64,000 nt of DNA from Thermoanaerobacter sp049701115 (lineage in GTDB: Bacteria > Bacillota > Thermoanaerobacteria > Thermoanaerobacterales > Thermoanaerobacteraceae). Shown here one piece after another: positions 33,689-41,751 of the stretch (positions within the stretch are counted from its first letter, which is position 1; every line of letters starts with the position of its first letter). Under the pieces are notes generated by a model. The model worked only from the letters and a program-made list of their open reading frames with translations. It ran no database searches and was not told where the DNA came from. Made by a program: the position numbers and the translations under genes. Where the stretch lies: the NCBI RefSeq assembly GCF_049701115.1, contig NZ_JBNATX010000005.1:1-64000 (forward strand), in the 5' to 3' direction.

Positions 33689-35143
33689 TTACCTTAAATT
33701 ATAATTGGGCGCTTCTTTCGTAATAATTATATCATGTGGATGGCTTTCAATTAATCCTGCCTGTGTTATCCTTACAAATTTAGTCTTTGTCCTTAATTCT
33801 TCAATATTTCTTACGCCACAGTACCCCATCCCTGCTCTTAATCCCCCAACCAGCTGGTAAACCGTATCTTTAAGCGGTCCCCTATAAGGTACTCTTCCTT
33901 CTACCCCCTCCGGCACCAATTTCCCTGTCTCTTCCTGGAAATACCTGTCCGAACTTCCTTCTTTCATGGCACCTAATGAACCCATACCACGATATACCTT
34001 GTAGCTTCTCCCCTGATATATCTCTATTTCTCCTGGACTTTCTTCGGTACCAGCAAACAAACTCCCTATCATAACAACAGAAGCTCCTGCCGCGATAGCT
34101 TTTACAATATCCCCTGAATACTTTATACCGCCGTCTGCAATAACAGGAACCCCGTATTTATCCGCCTCTTTAGCACATTCATAGATAGCAGTAATCTGCG
34201 GAACTCCTACACCAGCTACTACCCTCGTGGTGCAAATTGAACCGGGTCCAATACCAACCTTTACTGCGTCCGCTCCTCTTTCAATTAAATCTCTTGTAGC
34301 TTCTGCAGTAGCAACATTTCCCGCTATAAGCTGCACATCAGGATACTTCTCCTTTATTTTAGCGACGGCTTCCAAAACCCTTACTGAATGTCCATGAGCT
34401 GTATCTACTACTATAGCATCCACACCCGCTTCAATTAGCGCTTTTACCCTATCCATCATGTCTTTTCCGACCCCAACTGCAGCTGCTACAAGAAGCCTGC
34501 CTTTTTCATCTTTTGCAGCATTTGGAAATTCTGCAGCTTTTTCTATATCTTTTATAGTTATTAGCCCCTTTAACACGTTATTTTCGTCAACTAAAGGTAG
34601 TTTTTCTATCTTGTGTTTTTTGAGAATTTGCTTTGCCTCTTCCAGTGTGGTCCCGGGAGGTGCTGTTACCAGATTCTCTTTAGTCATAACTTCTCTTATG
34701 GGTTTGTTAAGATCATCTTCAAATCTTATGTCTCTGTTTGTTATGATACCGACCAGTTTGGAATCTACTGTGATAGGAACTCCAGAAATTTTATAACGGG
34801 CCATCAGTTCGGCCGCATCTTTTATAGTGTGGTCAGGAGAAAGATAAAAAGGGTCTGTGATTACGCCGTGCTCTGACCTTTTGACCTTGTCCACTTCCAT
34901 TGCTTGTCTTTCAATGGACATGTTTTTATGTATTACTCCTATTCCCCCTTCTCTGGCTATAGCTATAGCCAGACGCGCTTCTGTCACTGTGTCCATCCCA
35001 GCGCTCATCAATGGAATATTCAACTTGATCTTTTTTGTAAGCTTCGTTTTTAAATCTACATCTTTTGGCAAAACATCAGATTTTGCTGGAAGCAGAAGGA
35101 CGTCGTCAAAGGTCAGTCCCTCCATTACAAACTTCTCTTCCAT
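33689..35143 (-). CDS. guaB: IMP dehydrogenase
   Basis: About 484 residues from the ATG preceded by AAAGGAGA seven bases upstream; an earlier Met 19 codons upstream lies in promoter-like DNA and is not favoured. The barrel (LTFDDVLLLPAKSDV, catalytic loop KVGIGPGSICTTRVVAGVG with the active Cys, MGSLGAM) is interrupted by two CBS domains (roughly residues 90-205) that usually bind nucleotides. It oxidises IMP to XMP. Confidence 0.96.
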   Translation of the reverse strand: MEEKFVMEGLTFDDVLLLPAKSDVLPKDVDLKTKLTKKIKLNIPLMSAGMDTVTEARLAIAIAREGGIGVIHKNMSIERQAMEVDKVKRSEHGVITDPFYLSPDHTIKDAAELMARYKISGVPITVDSKLVGIITNRDIRFEDDLNKPIREVMTKENLVTAPPGTTLEEAKQILKKHKIEKLPLVDENNVLKGLITIKDIEKAAEFPNAAKDEKGRLLVAAAVGVGKDMMDRVKALIEAGVDAIVVDTAHGHSVRVLEAVAKIKEKYPDVQLIAGNVATAEATRDLIERGADAVKVGIGPGSICTTRVVAGVGVPQITAIYECAKEADKYGVPVIADGGIKYSGDIVKAIAAGASVVMIGSLFAGTEESPGEIEIYQGRSYKVYRGMGSLGAMKEGSSDRYFQEETGKLVPEGVEGRVPYRGPLKDTVYQLVGGLRAGMGYCGVRNIEELRTKTKFVRITQAGLIESHPHDIIITKEAPNYNLR

Positions 35144-35165
35144 TATTCCATCTCCTTTGCATTTT

Positions 35166-35171
35166 ATTATA
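35166..35171 (-). promoter_or_regulatory. Extended -10 promoter close to guaB
   Basis: TGCTATAAT on the minus strand is an extended -10 element 23 bases before the start codon and would give a very short leader. It lies inside the upstream in-frame extension of guaB, a further reason to prefer the downstream start. Confidence 0.4.
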
Positions 35172-35272
35172 GCATACCTCATATTTAAAGTCTTTGCCAA
35201 ATAATTAGAAGCTCTAAAAAAATTGTGGCCTTATAACTTATTTTCTCACCAATTCCGACAATTTTACTTTTC

Positions 35273-35301
35273 AATATATCAAATTTAAATTTTTTCGTCA
35301 A
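35273..35301 (-). promoter_or_regulatory. Second guaB promoter
   Basis: TTGACG and TATATT are 17 bases apart on the minus strand, giving a leader of about 120 bases. In that leader AAAATTGT can pair with ACAATTTT followed by TTT, a weak possible attenuator. I see no known riboswitch in the 356 bases between guaB and the GNAT gene. Confidence 0.5.
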
Positions 35302-35458
35302 TAATGACAGGAGTACTCGATAGGGGCTTTTTTAATTCCAATCACATTTTCTGCTTCATTATCTGCTGAAATCCTACAGTATCTTGCAGTATGAATACCA
35401 AATTTTACGCAAAAATGACAATTGCTTTTGTAGACTAAAAGATATGATAAAATTATGG

Positions 35459-35464
35459 TATAAT
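35459..35464 (+). promoter_or_regulatory. Extended -10 promoter of the GNAT gene
   Basis: TGGTATAAT forms an extended -10 element 35 bases before the start codon on the plus strand; no good -35 is visible. Confidence 0.45.
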
Positions 35465-35498
35465 CCAAAAAGCTTTGAGAACATGTGGAGGGTAAAAA

Positions 35499-36101
35499 AT
35501 GAACAATATCCTTATAAAAAGAGGAAAACTCGAATATGCCAAAGATTTTTCTGAACTTATTTCCCTTTCCGCTCCTTCTTTCTTCCCTTATCTTTTTGGA
35601 CCTAAAGTAAAAGAGCTAATGGAAAATTTATTTAAACAACCTAAAAATTTTTTCAGTTTTGAGCATTCAATCTTTGTTGAAATAGATAACAAAATAGCAG
35701 GAATGGTTTTAGGATATAGTTTTGAACAAAAGATAGAAGAAGAACTAAATACTGGTATACTTCTTGCTAAATATTTAAAAAGGGACTTTCTCAGAAAACT
35801 TCCTTATTTATTTAAAGCTGAGAGTATATTAGGGAAAATCACAAAAGAAGAATACTACCTGAGCAATATTGCAATATATTCTGAGTTTAGAGGTCTTGGA
35901 TTAGGAAGTAAACTGTTAGAGGAAATAGAGCAAGAGGCAAGAAAACTAAAGTGCAAAAGGATAGTGTTGGATGTAGAGATAGAGAATGAAAAGGCGATTA
36001 AATTGTATGAAAAATTAGGTTATAAGATAATAGAGAGATCACCTCTTTTTAAAAGTAGGGATAAAAACTTTCAATTCTTCAAAATGCAAAAAGAGTTGTG
36101 A
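35499..36101 (+). CDS. GNAT-family N-acetyltransferase
   Basis: A 200-residue protein whose C-terminal half has the acetyl-CoA binding pattern LSNIAIYSEFRGLGLGSKLLEEIEQEA (near residues 122-148) followed by LDVEIENEKAIKLYEKLGYKIIERS, typical of RimI-like and general GNAT enzymes. It transfers an acetyl group from acetyl-CoA to an amine; the target is unknown. One of only a few plus-strand genes, monocistronic, with its own promoter and terminator. The AAAACT-rich 5' region has GGAGGG ten bases before the ATG. Confidence 0.85.
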   Translation: MNNILIKRGKLEYAKDFSELISLSAPSFFPYLFGPKVKELMENLFKQPKNFFSFEHSIFVEIDNKIAGMVLGYSFEQKIEEELNTGILLAKYLKRDFLRKLPYLFKAESILGKITKEEYYLSNIAIYSEFRGLGLGSKLLEEIEQEARKLKCKRIVLDVEIENEKAIKLYEKLGYKIIERSPLFKSRDKNFQFFKMQKEL

Positions 36102-36178
36102 ATTCTCTCACTTCTTCTTCCTTATCACAGGTGATTATTATCACAAGGTTATTACTGATTTTTAGCTTTGCAATAAAA

Positions 36179-36218
36179 ATAAGGACTCTAACTTTTGCTG
36201 TTAGAATCCTTATTTTTT
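36179..36218 (+). terminator. Terminator of the GNAT gene
   Basis: A 14-bp stem with one mismatch (ATAAGGACTCTAAC and GTTAGAATCCTTAT) and a 7-nt loop is followed by a T-run on the plus strand. Confidence 0.8.
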
Positions 36219-36250
36219 ATGTTGTTATTTTTAATATACAAGTTTTAAAA

Positions 36251-36327
36251 TGGTGCGCCCGAGAGGACTCGAACCTCCGGCACGCAGTTTAGGAAACTGC
36301 TGCTCTATCCTTCTGAGCTACGGGCGC
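36251..36327 (-). tRNA. tRNA-Arg (anticodon CCT)
   Basis: The minus strand folds as a full cloverleaf: acceptor GCGCCCG paired with CGGGCGC, D-arm GCTCAGAAGGATAGAGC, anticodon stem GCAGT/ACTGC with loop TTCCTAA, and T-arm GGAGGTTCGAGTCCTC. The 3' CCA is encoded. Anticodon CCT reads AGG. It stands alone between the GNAT terminator and the groEL terminator. Confidence 0.96.
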
Positions 36328-36388
36328 ACGGTTTTCACAGATTCATTTTATCAGACAATATAGAATCTGTCAAGGGCAGAAAAATTAA

Positions 36389-36413
36389 AAAGGCTGAGGA
36401 AGCCTCAGCCTTT
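36389..36413 (-). terminator. Terminator of groESL
   Basis: A 10-bp stem (AAGGCTGAGG with CCTCAGCCTT) and a 3-nt loop is followed by a T-rich stretch on the minus strand, overlapping the groEL stop codon. Confidence 0.75.
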
Positions 36414-38031
36414 ACATCATGTCCATACCTGCGCCCGGAATATTCTTTTCTTTTTCTGGTATGTCCACTACTATAGCCTCTGTTGTTAGGATCATTGAGG
36501 CAATTGAAGCAGCATTCTGCAAAGCAGTTCTCGTAACCTTTGTCGGGTCTATAATACCTCTTTTGATCATGTCTGTAAATTCTTCTCTATAAGCATCATA
36601 TCCAAAGTTCGGGTCTTTAGCGGCTTTAATTTTTTCTACAACTATTGAACCATCTACTCCTGCATTTTCAGCTATCTGTCTTACGGGTGCTTCCAAAGCT
36701 TTTAATACTATCATAGCACCTGTCTTGAAGTCTCCTTCTAATGAATCAACTACTTTCTGTACATCTTCCATAACATTAAGAAGTGCTACTCCGCCACCAG
36801 GAACTATACCCTCTTCTACTGCTGCCTTCGTAGCTGCAAGTGCGTCCTCTATTCTGTGCTTTTTCTCTTTGAGTTCTGTTTCTGTTGCAGCACCCACCTG
36901 AATCACTGCCACGCCACCAGCGAGTTTTGCAAGTCTTTCTTGTAATTTCTCTCTGTCATAATCTGAAGTAGTCTCTTCTATTTGAGCCTTTATCTGATTA
37001 ATTCTCTTCTTGATGTCTTCTGGATTGCCTGCTCCACCTACAATTGTAGTATATTCTTTTGTGACTTTAACTTGTCTTGCACGTCCTAACATATCTAATG
37101 TAACATCTTTTAGGTCATAACCCAATTCTTCAGAAATTACTTGCCCACCTGTTAAAATAGCAATATCCTGGAGCATTTCTTTTCTCCTGTCGCCAAATCC
37201 AGGTGCTTTTACGGCTACGCAGGAGAAAGTACCTCTTAATTTGTTAACAACCAAGGTTGCTAAAGCCTCTCCTTCTACATCGTCAGCTATTATGAGAAGT
37301 TTCTTACCATGCTGTACTATCTGCTCCAGAAGTGGGAGTAAATCCTGAACATTTGAAAGCTTCTTGTCCGTTATGAGTATTACAGGCTCTTCAAGAATAG
37401 CCTCCATCTTTTCTGCGTCGGTTACCATGTAAGGTGAAATGTAACCCCTATCAAACTGCATACCTTCCACGACTTCAAGGGTTGTACCAATGGTCTTTGA
37501 CTCTTCTACAGTAATTACTCCATCTTTCCCAACTTTCTCCATTGCCTCTGCAATAAGCTGTCCAATCTCTTCATCGGCGGCTGAAATGGCAGCTACATGA
37601 GCAATTGATTCTTTGTTATCGATAGGCTTAGAAATCCTTCTCAAACCTTCGACTGCGGCTTCCACAGCCTTCGTCATACCTCTTCTTAAAAGCATCGGGT
37701 TAGCGCCAGCTGCAAGGTTTTTGAGTCCTTCTAGTACCATGACCTGAGCCAATAATGTAGCTGTGGTTGTACCATCTCCTGCTACATCGTTAGTTTTTGT
37801 AGCAGCTTCTTTCAGAAGTTGTGCTCCTTGATTCTCAAAAGGATCCTCTAATTCAATTTCTCTTGCAATTGTAACACCGTCATTAGTAACAGTGGGAGTC
37901 CCGTACTTCTTATCAAGAACTACATTCCTTCCTCTTGGACCTAAAGTTACTTTTACAGTGTTAGCAACAGCATTAACTCCTCTTTCCAGAGCTTTACGCG
38001 CTTCCTCACCGTATTTGATCTGCTTTGCCAT
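36412..38031 (-). CDS. groL: 60-kDa chaperonin GroEL
   Basis: About 539 residues from the ATG that follows AAGGAGG by nine bases; a GTG two codons earlier is too close to that site. AKQIKYGEEARKALERGVNAVANTVKVTLGPRGRNVVLDKKYG at the N terminus spans the nucleotide site, GDGTTTATLLAQ carries the catalytic Asp, and the C terminus ends in a short GAGMDMM tail rather than a long GGM repeat. It is the double-ring folding chaperone, co-transcribed with groES and under HrcA control. Confidence 0.98.
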   Translation of the reverse strand: MAKQIKYGEEARKALERGVNAVANTVKVTLGPRGRNVVLDKKYGTPTVTNDGVTIAREIELEDPFENQGAQLLKEAATKTNDVAGDGTTTATLLAQVMVLEGLKNLAAGANPMLLRRGMTKAVEAAVEGLRRISKPIDNKESIAHVAAISAADEEIGQLIAEAMEKVGKDGVITVEESKTIGTTLEVVEGMQFDRGYISPYMVTDAEKMEAILEEPVILITDKKLSNVQDLLPLLEQIVQHGKKLLIIADDVEGEALATLVVNKLRGTFSCVAVKAPGFGDRRKEMLQDIAILTGGQVISEELGYDLKDVTLDMLGRARQVKVTKEYTTIVGGAGNPEDIKKRINQIKAQIEETTSDYDREKLQERLAKLAGGVAVIQVGAATETELKEKKHRIEDALAATKAAVEEGIVPGGGVALLNVMEDVQKVVDSLEGDFKTGAMIVLKALEAPVRQIAENAGVDGSIVVEKIKAAKDPNFGYDAYREEFTDMIKRGIIDPTKVTRTALQNAASIASMILTTEAIVVDIPEKEKNIPGAGMDMM

Positions 38032-38044
38032 TTTCACTACCTCC

Positions 38045-38329
38045 TTATTCGATTATTGCTAGAATATCGCTTTCTCTTAAAAGCAAATACTCTTCTCCAT
38101 CTAATTTGACTTCCGTCCCAGCATACTTGGAGAAAATCACTCTATCTCCCACCTTAACTTCTGGCTCAACTCTTTTGCCATCTATGTATTGACCTGGTCC
38201 TACTGCAACAACTTCTCCCTGTTGTGGCTTTTCCTTAGCTGTGCCAGGTAAAATAACTCCGCCTTTTGTTACCTCTTCAGACTGCAGGACTTTTACTACT
38301 ACTCTGTCCCCGAGTGGCTTTAGTCTCAT
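38045..38329 (-). CDS. groS: 10-kDa co-chaperonin GroES
   Basis: A 94-residue cap of the GroEL chamber. LKPLGDRVVVKVLQSEEVTKGGVILPGTAKEKPQQGEVVAVGPG contains the mobile loop (roughly residues 17-34), and GDRVIFSKYAGTEVKLDGEEYLLLRESDILAII is the usual C-terminal half. It precedes groEL by seven bases. Confidence 0.98.
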   Translation of the reverse strand: MRLKPLGDRVVVKVLQSEEVTKGGVILPGTAKEKPQQGEVVAVGPGQYIDGKRVEPEVKVGDRVIFSKYAGTEVKLDGEEYLLLRESDILAIIE

Positions 38330-38353
38330 ATCTCTCTATCCCTCCTTCCATTA

Positions 38354-38380
38354 TTAGCACTCAAACTTTATGAGTGCTAA
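38354..38380. promoter_or_regulatory. CIRCE operator (HrcA binding site)
   Basis: TTAGCACTC, nine bases, GAGTGCTAA is a perfect match to the CIRCE consensus, 25 bases before groES. The HrcA repressor bound here controls the heat-shock response of groESL. Confidence 0.97.
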
Positions 38381-38391
38381 TTCCAATCTCT

Positions 38392-38420
38392 ATATTAATT
38401 TAAGTGGTAAAACATATCAA
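38392..38420 (-). promoter_or_regulatory. Sigma-A promoter of groESL
   Basis: TTGATA and TAATAT are 17 bases apart on the minus strand, with the CIRCE element directly downstream so that HrcA would cover the start point. Confidence 0.65.
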
Positions 38421-38561
38421 ACTCGAATACAGCTCATTTTTGACTGTTTCGGACGATTATTTAGGGTTTTCCCCGCGTTATTTCGTGTTTATGCCGTTAT
38501 TTATCATTTTAGGCTTTATTTCTTTCTTTTGTATCTTTTAATAAAAAAATACAGGGAATGA

Positions 38562-39548
38562 TCACTCCCCTGATTGACCTTCTTTTTTATTATTCCCTAC
38601 TTCTTCTGATTTATAATGCTTTAAGTAATTTATCATATTGTACATATACTGTTGCTGTTCTTTTGTGAGCATGGATTTTAAATTATCTATGACAGCCTGC
38701 TGTTCCTTTGAAAGTCCCTCCAGAATCTTTTCTTCCGGATTATCATTTTCTTCTACTTTTTCTTCTACTTTTTCTTCCACTTTCTCTTCTATTTTTGCAT
38801 CGGACATATGAGTAATTTTTTCTTCCTGCAAAGTCTTAACTTCACTTTCTTCCTTCGTCCTTTTCCCTTTTTGATTCTCTTCTTCTACATGGTTTTTTTC
38901 ATCTCTTGTCTGCCCTTTTATCTCCTTCATATTGTTCATAATACCCTCAGCTTTATTGATAACTTCCAAAAGTTTTATATTCCTTGCTAATTTGTCTGTT
39001 TCCTCCAGTTTCTCTTGAGGAATGAGCGGCCTTATAGCCTCATATATTTCTACTATTCTGTCAAAGGGGTTGGTTTTCTTGCCTTCTTTTGAGAACTTAT
39101 CTATTTTTTCTTGCAAATTCTTTAAAGCCTCATGAAATTTCAAAAACTTATCAACTATTTCTTGTTTATCTTCAGATATGTAGGGTTTGATGGCATTTAA
39201 AATTCCAATCTTGTCGGGTTCTTTTTCTTCTTCTGTCTCTATGTCTTTTTCCGATAAAGAAAAAAGCTCTTTCTGGAGTTCTACTATCTCTGCCATTTTT
39301 GTAAACATCTCAACATAGTACTGTTCTTTTTTATTAAGATAAGGCTTTACGCTTTTCATAAACTCCTTTCCCTTAGTTATTATCTCATAAATGTCTGTTT
39401 TTTTCTCTTCAACATCCTCTTCTTTTTTAAGCTCTTTTTTTTCCTCTAAGTCTTTTTGCTCTTCATCTGTCTCTAAAAGCTGGTATTTTACAAAAGCCAG
39501 TATAAGAAGTTCTATCGCAATTATTTTAAGCAGGACTTCCCTTTGCAA
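38562..39548 (-). CDS. Membrane-anchored, charged protein with a repeated helical unit (unknown function)
   Basis: I do not recognise this 328-residue protein. Residues 5-25 form one hydrophobic helix; the rest is highly charged and predicted helical. A unit of about 35-45 residues recurs: KSVKPYLNKKEQYYVEMF, NAIKPYISEDKQEIVDKF and EAIRPLIPQEKLEETDKL (near residues 65, 113 and 167), with a looser fourth unit LKSMLTKEQQQYMYNM near the C terminus. A low-complexity KVEEKVEEKVEE stretch lies near residue 260. It is the last gene of a run of tiny hydrophobic proteins on the same strand and may share a membrane or spore-envelope role with them; that is inference. Confidence 0.7.
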   Translation of the reverse strand: MQREVLLKIIAIELLILAFVKYQLLETDEEQKDLEEKKELKKEEDVEEKKTDIYEIITKGKEFMKSVKPYLNKKEQYYVEMFTKMAEIVELQKELFSLSEKDIETEEEKEPDKIGILNAIKPYISEDKQEIVDKFLKFHEALKNLQEKIDKFSKEGKKTNPFDRIVEIYEAIRPLIPQEKLEETDKLARNIKLLEVINKAEGIMNNMKEIKGQTRDEKNHVEEENQKGKRTKEESEVKTLQEEKITHMSDAKIEEKVEEKVEEKVEENDNPEEKILEGLSKEQQAVIDNLKSMLTKEQQQYMYNMINYLKHYKSEEVGNNKKEGQSGE

Positions 39549-39594
39549 TGTAGATTCCCCCTATATCTTAATTGCTACATTAAAATATATGTAA

Positions 39595-39632
39595 TGGGGC
39601 AAGTCTATATTATCATAGACTTACCCCTTTCC
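39595..39632 (-). promoter_or_regulatory. Hairpin between small protein gene and downstream gene
   Basis: GGGG-AAGTCTAT and ATAGACTT-CCCC form a stem with a 6-nt loop. On the minus strand it is followed by ATTACATATATTTT, so it is at best a partial terminator. Confidence 0.4.
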
Positions 39633-39634
39633 TT

Positions 39635-39745
39635 CTAATTTTTATCCAAGACGATTATACCTGGTATAAAGAGGAAGATTAGGAGAATTATTATAAAAAT
39701 CCAGAACCAACCTGCCACAAATCCTACACCTTTTTCTTCCGGCAT
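39635..39745 (-). CDS. Small hydrophobic protein, PGII type, copy A (36 aa)
   Basis: The minus strand encodes a 36-residue protein: a short polar start (MPEEKGVGFVAG), one transmembrane helix rich in Trp, Phe and Ile (WFWIFIIILLIFLF), then PGIIVLDKN. GGAGGG lies just before the ATG. A near copy with the same WFWI and FLFxPGIIV segments lies about 600 bases upstream. It resembles in style the tiny hydrophobic proteins of spore formers such as YjcZ, but I cannot assign it to a named family. Confidence 0.7.
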   Translation of the reverse strand: MPEEKGVGFVAGWFWIFIIILLIFLFIPGIIVLDKN

Positions 39746-39762
39746 TTATTTCCCTCCCTTCC

Positions 39763-39939
39763 TCATGACAATCCAGCTAAAGACCACAGAAACTTTTTGA
39801 CTTTTTTCCTCGGTTTCTCCTGTTGCAAAACTACAAGAAGTACAAAGAAGAAAAGAAGGCTATCTATTTCAAATTTTACATCTAAAATGACTGTGAGAAT
39901 GACAAAGAAAAACAACAAAGTATCTCCTGATATATTCAT
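39763..39939 (-). CDS. Small hydrophobic protein, LLFFF type, copy A (58 aa)
   Basis: A 58-residue product starting MNISGDTLLFFFVILTVILD, then a second similar helix SLLFFFVLLVVLQ, then a basic tail EKPRKKVKKFLWS. It therefore contains an internal duplication of an LLFFFxxL helix, a motif also present twice in the next upstream gene. A GGAGTG site precedes the ATG. It was too short for an ordinary gene call. Function unknown; membrane location is clear. Confidence 0.7.
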   Translation of the reverse strand: MNISGDTLLFFFVILTVILDVKFEIDSLLFFFVLLVVLQQEKPRKKVKKFLWSLAGLS

Positions 39940-39966
39940 TCAAATTCACTCCGTTCGGTTTAAGTA

Positions 39967-39996
39967 AGGGGCTCTACCAGAAGGGTAGAGCCCTTC
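39967..39996 (-). promoter_or_regulatory. Hairpin between the two LLFFF-type genes
   Basis: GGGCTCTACC and GGGTAGAGCCC pair around a 4-nt loop. It is not followed by a clear U-run on the minus strand, so partial termination or mRNA protection is more likely than a full stop. Confidence 0.5.
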
Positions 39997-39999
39997 AGT

Positions 40000-40185
40000 T
40001 TATTTTACCTCGTTAAAAAACCAACCCCATCCTCCATCCATTATTATGACTAACAGTATGAAGAAAAGCAGCAATGTCTCTAATGACCATGTTACATTGA
40101 GCCATCCACCACCTAATGCTAAGACTAATATCAAGAAGAAGAAGAGCAAATTAGTTTCGCCAAAAACCGTGCTTGTTCCAGCCAT
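40000..40185 (-). CDS. Small hydrophobic protein, LLFFF type, copy B (61 aa)
   Basis: A 61-residue protein with two hydrophobic helices, NLLFFFLILVLAL and TLLLFFILLVIIM, separated by GGGWLNVTWSLE and ended by DGGWGWFFNEVK. The helix pair parallels that of the gene just downstream, so the two are probably paralogues. GGGGGAT precedes the ATG. Its Gly/Trp-rich ends recall small spore-coat or membrane proteins, but no function is known to me. Confidence 0.7.
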   Translation of the reverse strand: MAGTSTVFGETNLLFFFLILVLALGGGWLNVTWSLETLLLFFILLVIIMDGGWGWFFNEVK

Positions 40186-40220
40186 ACAAATCCCCCTTCA
40201 ATTCGAATTTATCCTAAATT

Positions 40221-40334
40221 TCATGCTTTAGGCTCTTCTACAATGATTCCTGGTACAAAGAGGAATATCAAGAGAATTATTATTATAATCCAGAACCACC
40301 AACCGAATCCTGCTCCGCTTTTATCTACTGGCAT
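40221..40334 (-). CDS. Small hydrophobic protein, PGII type, copy B (37 aa)
   Basis: A 37-residue protein: MPVDKSGAGFGW, one Trp/Ile-rich helix (WFWIIIIILLIFLF) and VPGIIVEEPKA. It shares about 60 percent of residues with the other PGII-type protein. AAAGGAGG stands ahead of the ATG. First gene of the cassette, divergent from the subtilase with under 170 bases between the chosen starts. Confidence 0.7.
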   Translation of the reverse strand: MPVDKSGAGFGWWFWIIIIILLIFLFVPGIIVEEPKA

Positions 40335-40493
40335 GAATTTTCCTCCTTTCAAGTTCTGCTTTTAAGTTTAAGGTCTTTTCAAGACCTACTACATAATATG
40401 AAGAAACATTCTAAGGTGACACTTTTTAAAAAAATCACTATCAAATTTTCACAAGACTCATATTGTGTTATTAGCAGAAAGGAGGTTCATGCT

Positions 40494-41732
40494 GTGAATA
40501 TCATCCCTTTTATCATGGTCCCAAAAATCATTAAAGAAGCATCTTATATTAAGAAAATAGATAAAAGACTTCTAAACAAGGCTTCTTACCTAAGAAGTGA
40601 AACTGTCCCAATAATTCTCTACTCAAACCTCTCCTATGAGGTATTAAGATCTAGAATAGAAAAATTAGGGGGAAGTGTAAAATTTGAACTTCCCATAGTA
40701 AAAGGCTGGTCAGTAAATCTCCCCTGCAATAAACTCAAGCATTTAGCTTCTTTGAAAGGAATCCATTTTATAGCAGAAGATTCCGTTGTAAAATTACAGC
40801 TTCATATAGCCACCCAGGAGATAACTTCAAGAAATGCAAATGACCTAGGATATACTGGAAAAGGAGTAACCATAGCATTCTTAGACACCGGTATATATCC
40901 CCATCCAGATTTCACAAAACCCAAAAATCGCATATTGGCCTTTTACGATGTAGTAAATGGAAAAAAACAACCTTATGACGACAACGGCCATGGCACGCAT
41001 GTAGCAGGAGATGCAGCTGGAAATGGCTATGCTTCTAACGGAAAATACAAAGGTGTCGCTCCTGAAGCAAATATAGTAGCGGTTAAAGTACTAGACTCTT
41101 ACGGAAGAGGAAGCTCCTCTGATATTTTGGCAGGTATGCAATGGGTTTTAGACAATAAAGACAGATATAATATAAGGATCGTCTCTCTTTCAATAGGAGA
41201 GACTCCGGCTCTTCCAACTTTTTTAGACCCATTGGTAAGAGGAGTAGATAATTTGTGGAAAAATGGAATAGTAGTGGTGGTAGCCGCAGGTAATTCAGGC
41301 CCTAATTACAATTCTATTACTTCTCCTGGAACAAGCAGAAATGTAATAACAGTGGGAGCTGTAGATGACAAAAGAACACCGAATATAGAAGACGATGAAA
41401 TAGCAAACTTCTCAGGAAGAGGAGGACCTTACCTTTACAAGCCAGATGTAGTAGCACCGGGAGTAAAAATAGTATCTACAGCTTCCGGCAATGTACCTTT
41501 CGGCGCCGACGAGATAATGATAAACAAACCTTACAGAAGTGCCACAGGTACTTCAATGGCTACTCCCATGGTAGCCGGAGCTGCAGCTCTTCTGTTAGAA
41601 AAAAATCCTCGTCTTACAAACATCGAAATAAAAAATATTTTAAAAAAGACTGCTGTTAAAATTAATGAGGCAGGCCTCTGGACACAGGGAAGCGGAATGG
41701 TAAATGTAGAAGAGGCTTTAAAAAAAGTGTGA
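40494..41732 (+). CDS. Subtilisin-like serine protease (S8 family)
   Basis: About 412 residues from the GTG preferred here, which follows AAAGGAGG by eight bases; a longer frame from an upstream ATG lacks a ribosome site. The catalytic triad is complete: Asp in AFLDTGIYPHPDF, His in DNGHGTHVAGDAAG, Ser in GTSMATPMVAGAAALLL, with the oxyanion Asn in VAAGNSGPN. An N-terminal propeptide-like region (about 100 residues) precedes the catalytic domain. No classical signal peptide is visible, so it may be intracellular or leave by another route. It diverges from the small hydrophobic protein cassette. Confidence 0.92.
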   Translation: MNIIPFIMVPKIIKEASYIKKIDKRLLNKASYLRSETVPIILYSNLSYEVLRSRIEKLGGSVKFELPIVKGWSVNLPCNKLKHLASLKGIHFIAEDSVVKLQLHIATQEITSRNANDLGYTGKGVTIAFLDTGIYPHPDFTKPKNRILAFYDVVNGKKQPYDDNGHGTHVAGDAAGNGYASNGKYKGVAPEANIVAVKVLDSYGRGSSSDILAGMQWVLDNKDRYNIRIVSLSIGETPALPTFLDPLVRGVDNLWKNGIVVVVAAGNSGPNYNSITSPGTSRNVITVGAVDDKRTPNIEDDEIANFSGRGGPYLYKPDVVAPGVKIVSTASGNVPFGADEIMINKPYRSATGTSMATPMVAGAAALLLEKNPRLTNIEIKNILKKTAVKINEAGLWTQGSGMVNVEEALKKV

Positions 41733-41751
41733 GGAGGGAACCCCCTCCTCA
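41728..41751. terminator. Hairpin between convergent genes
   Basis: A 9-bp perfect stem (GTGAGGAGG with CCTCCTCAC) spans the stop codons of the subtilase and the DUF554 gene. It could serve both directions, although neither side has a long U-run. Confidence 0.5.

Noticed and set aside
38748..38795. Possible CRISPR-like or VNTR array in the repeat protein gene
   Set aside because: The 12-base units only encode the KVEE low-complexity stretch; there are no spacers and no cas genes in the window.
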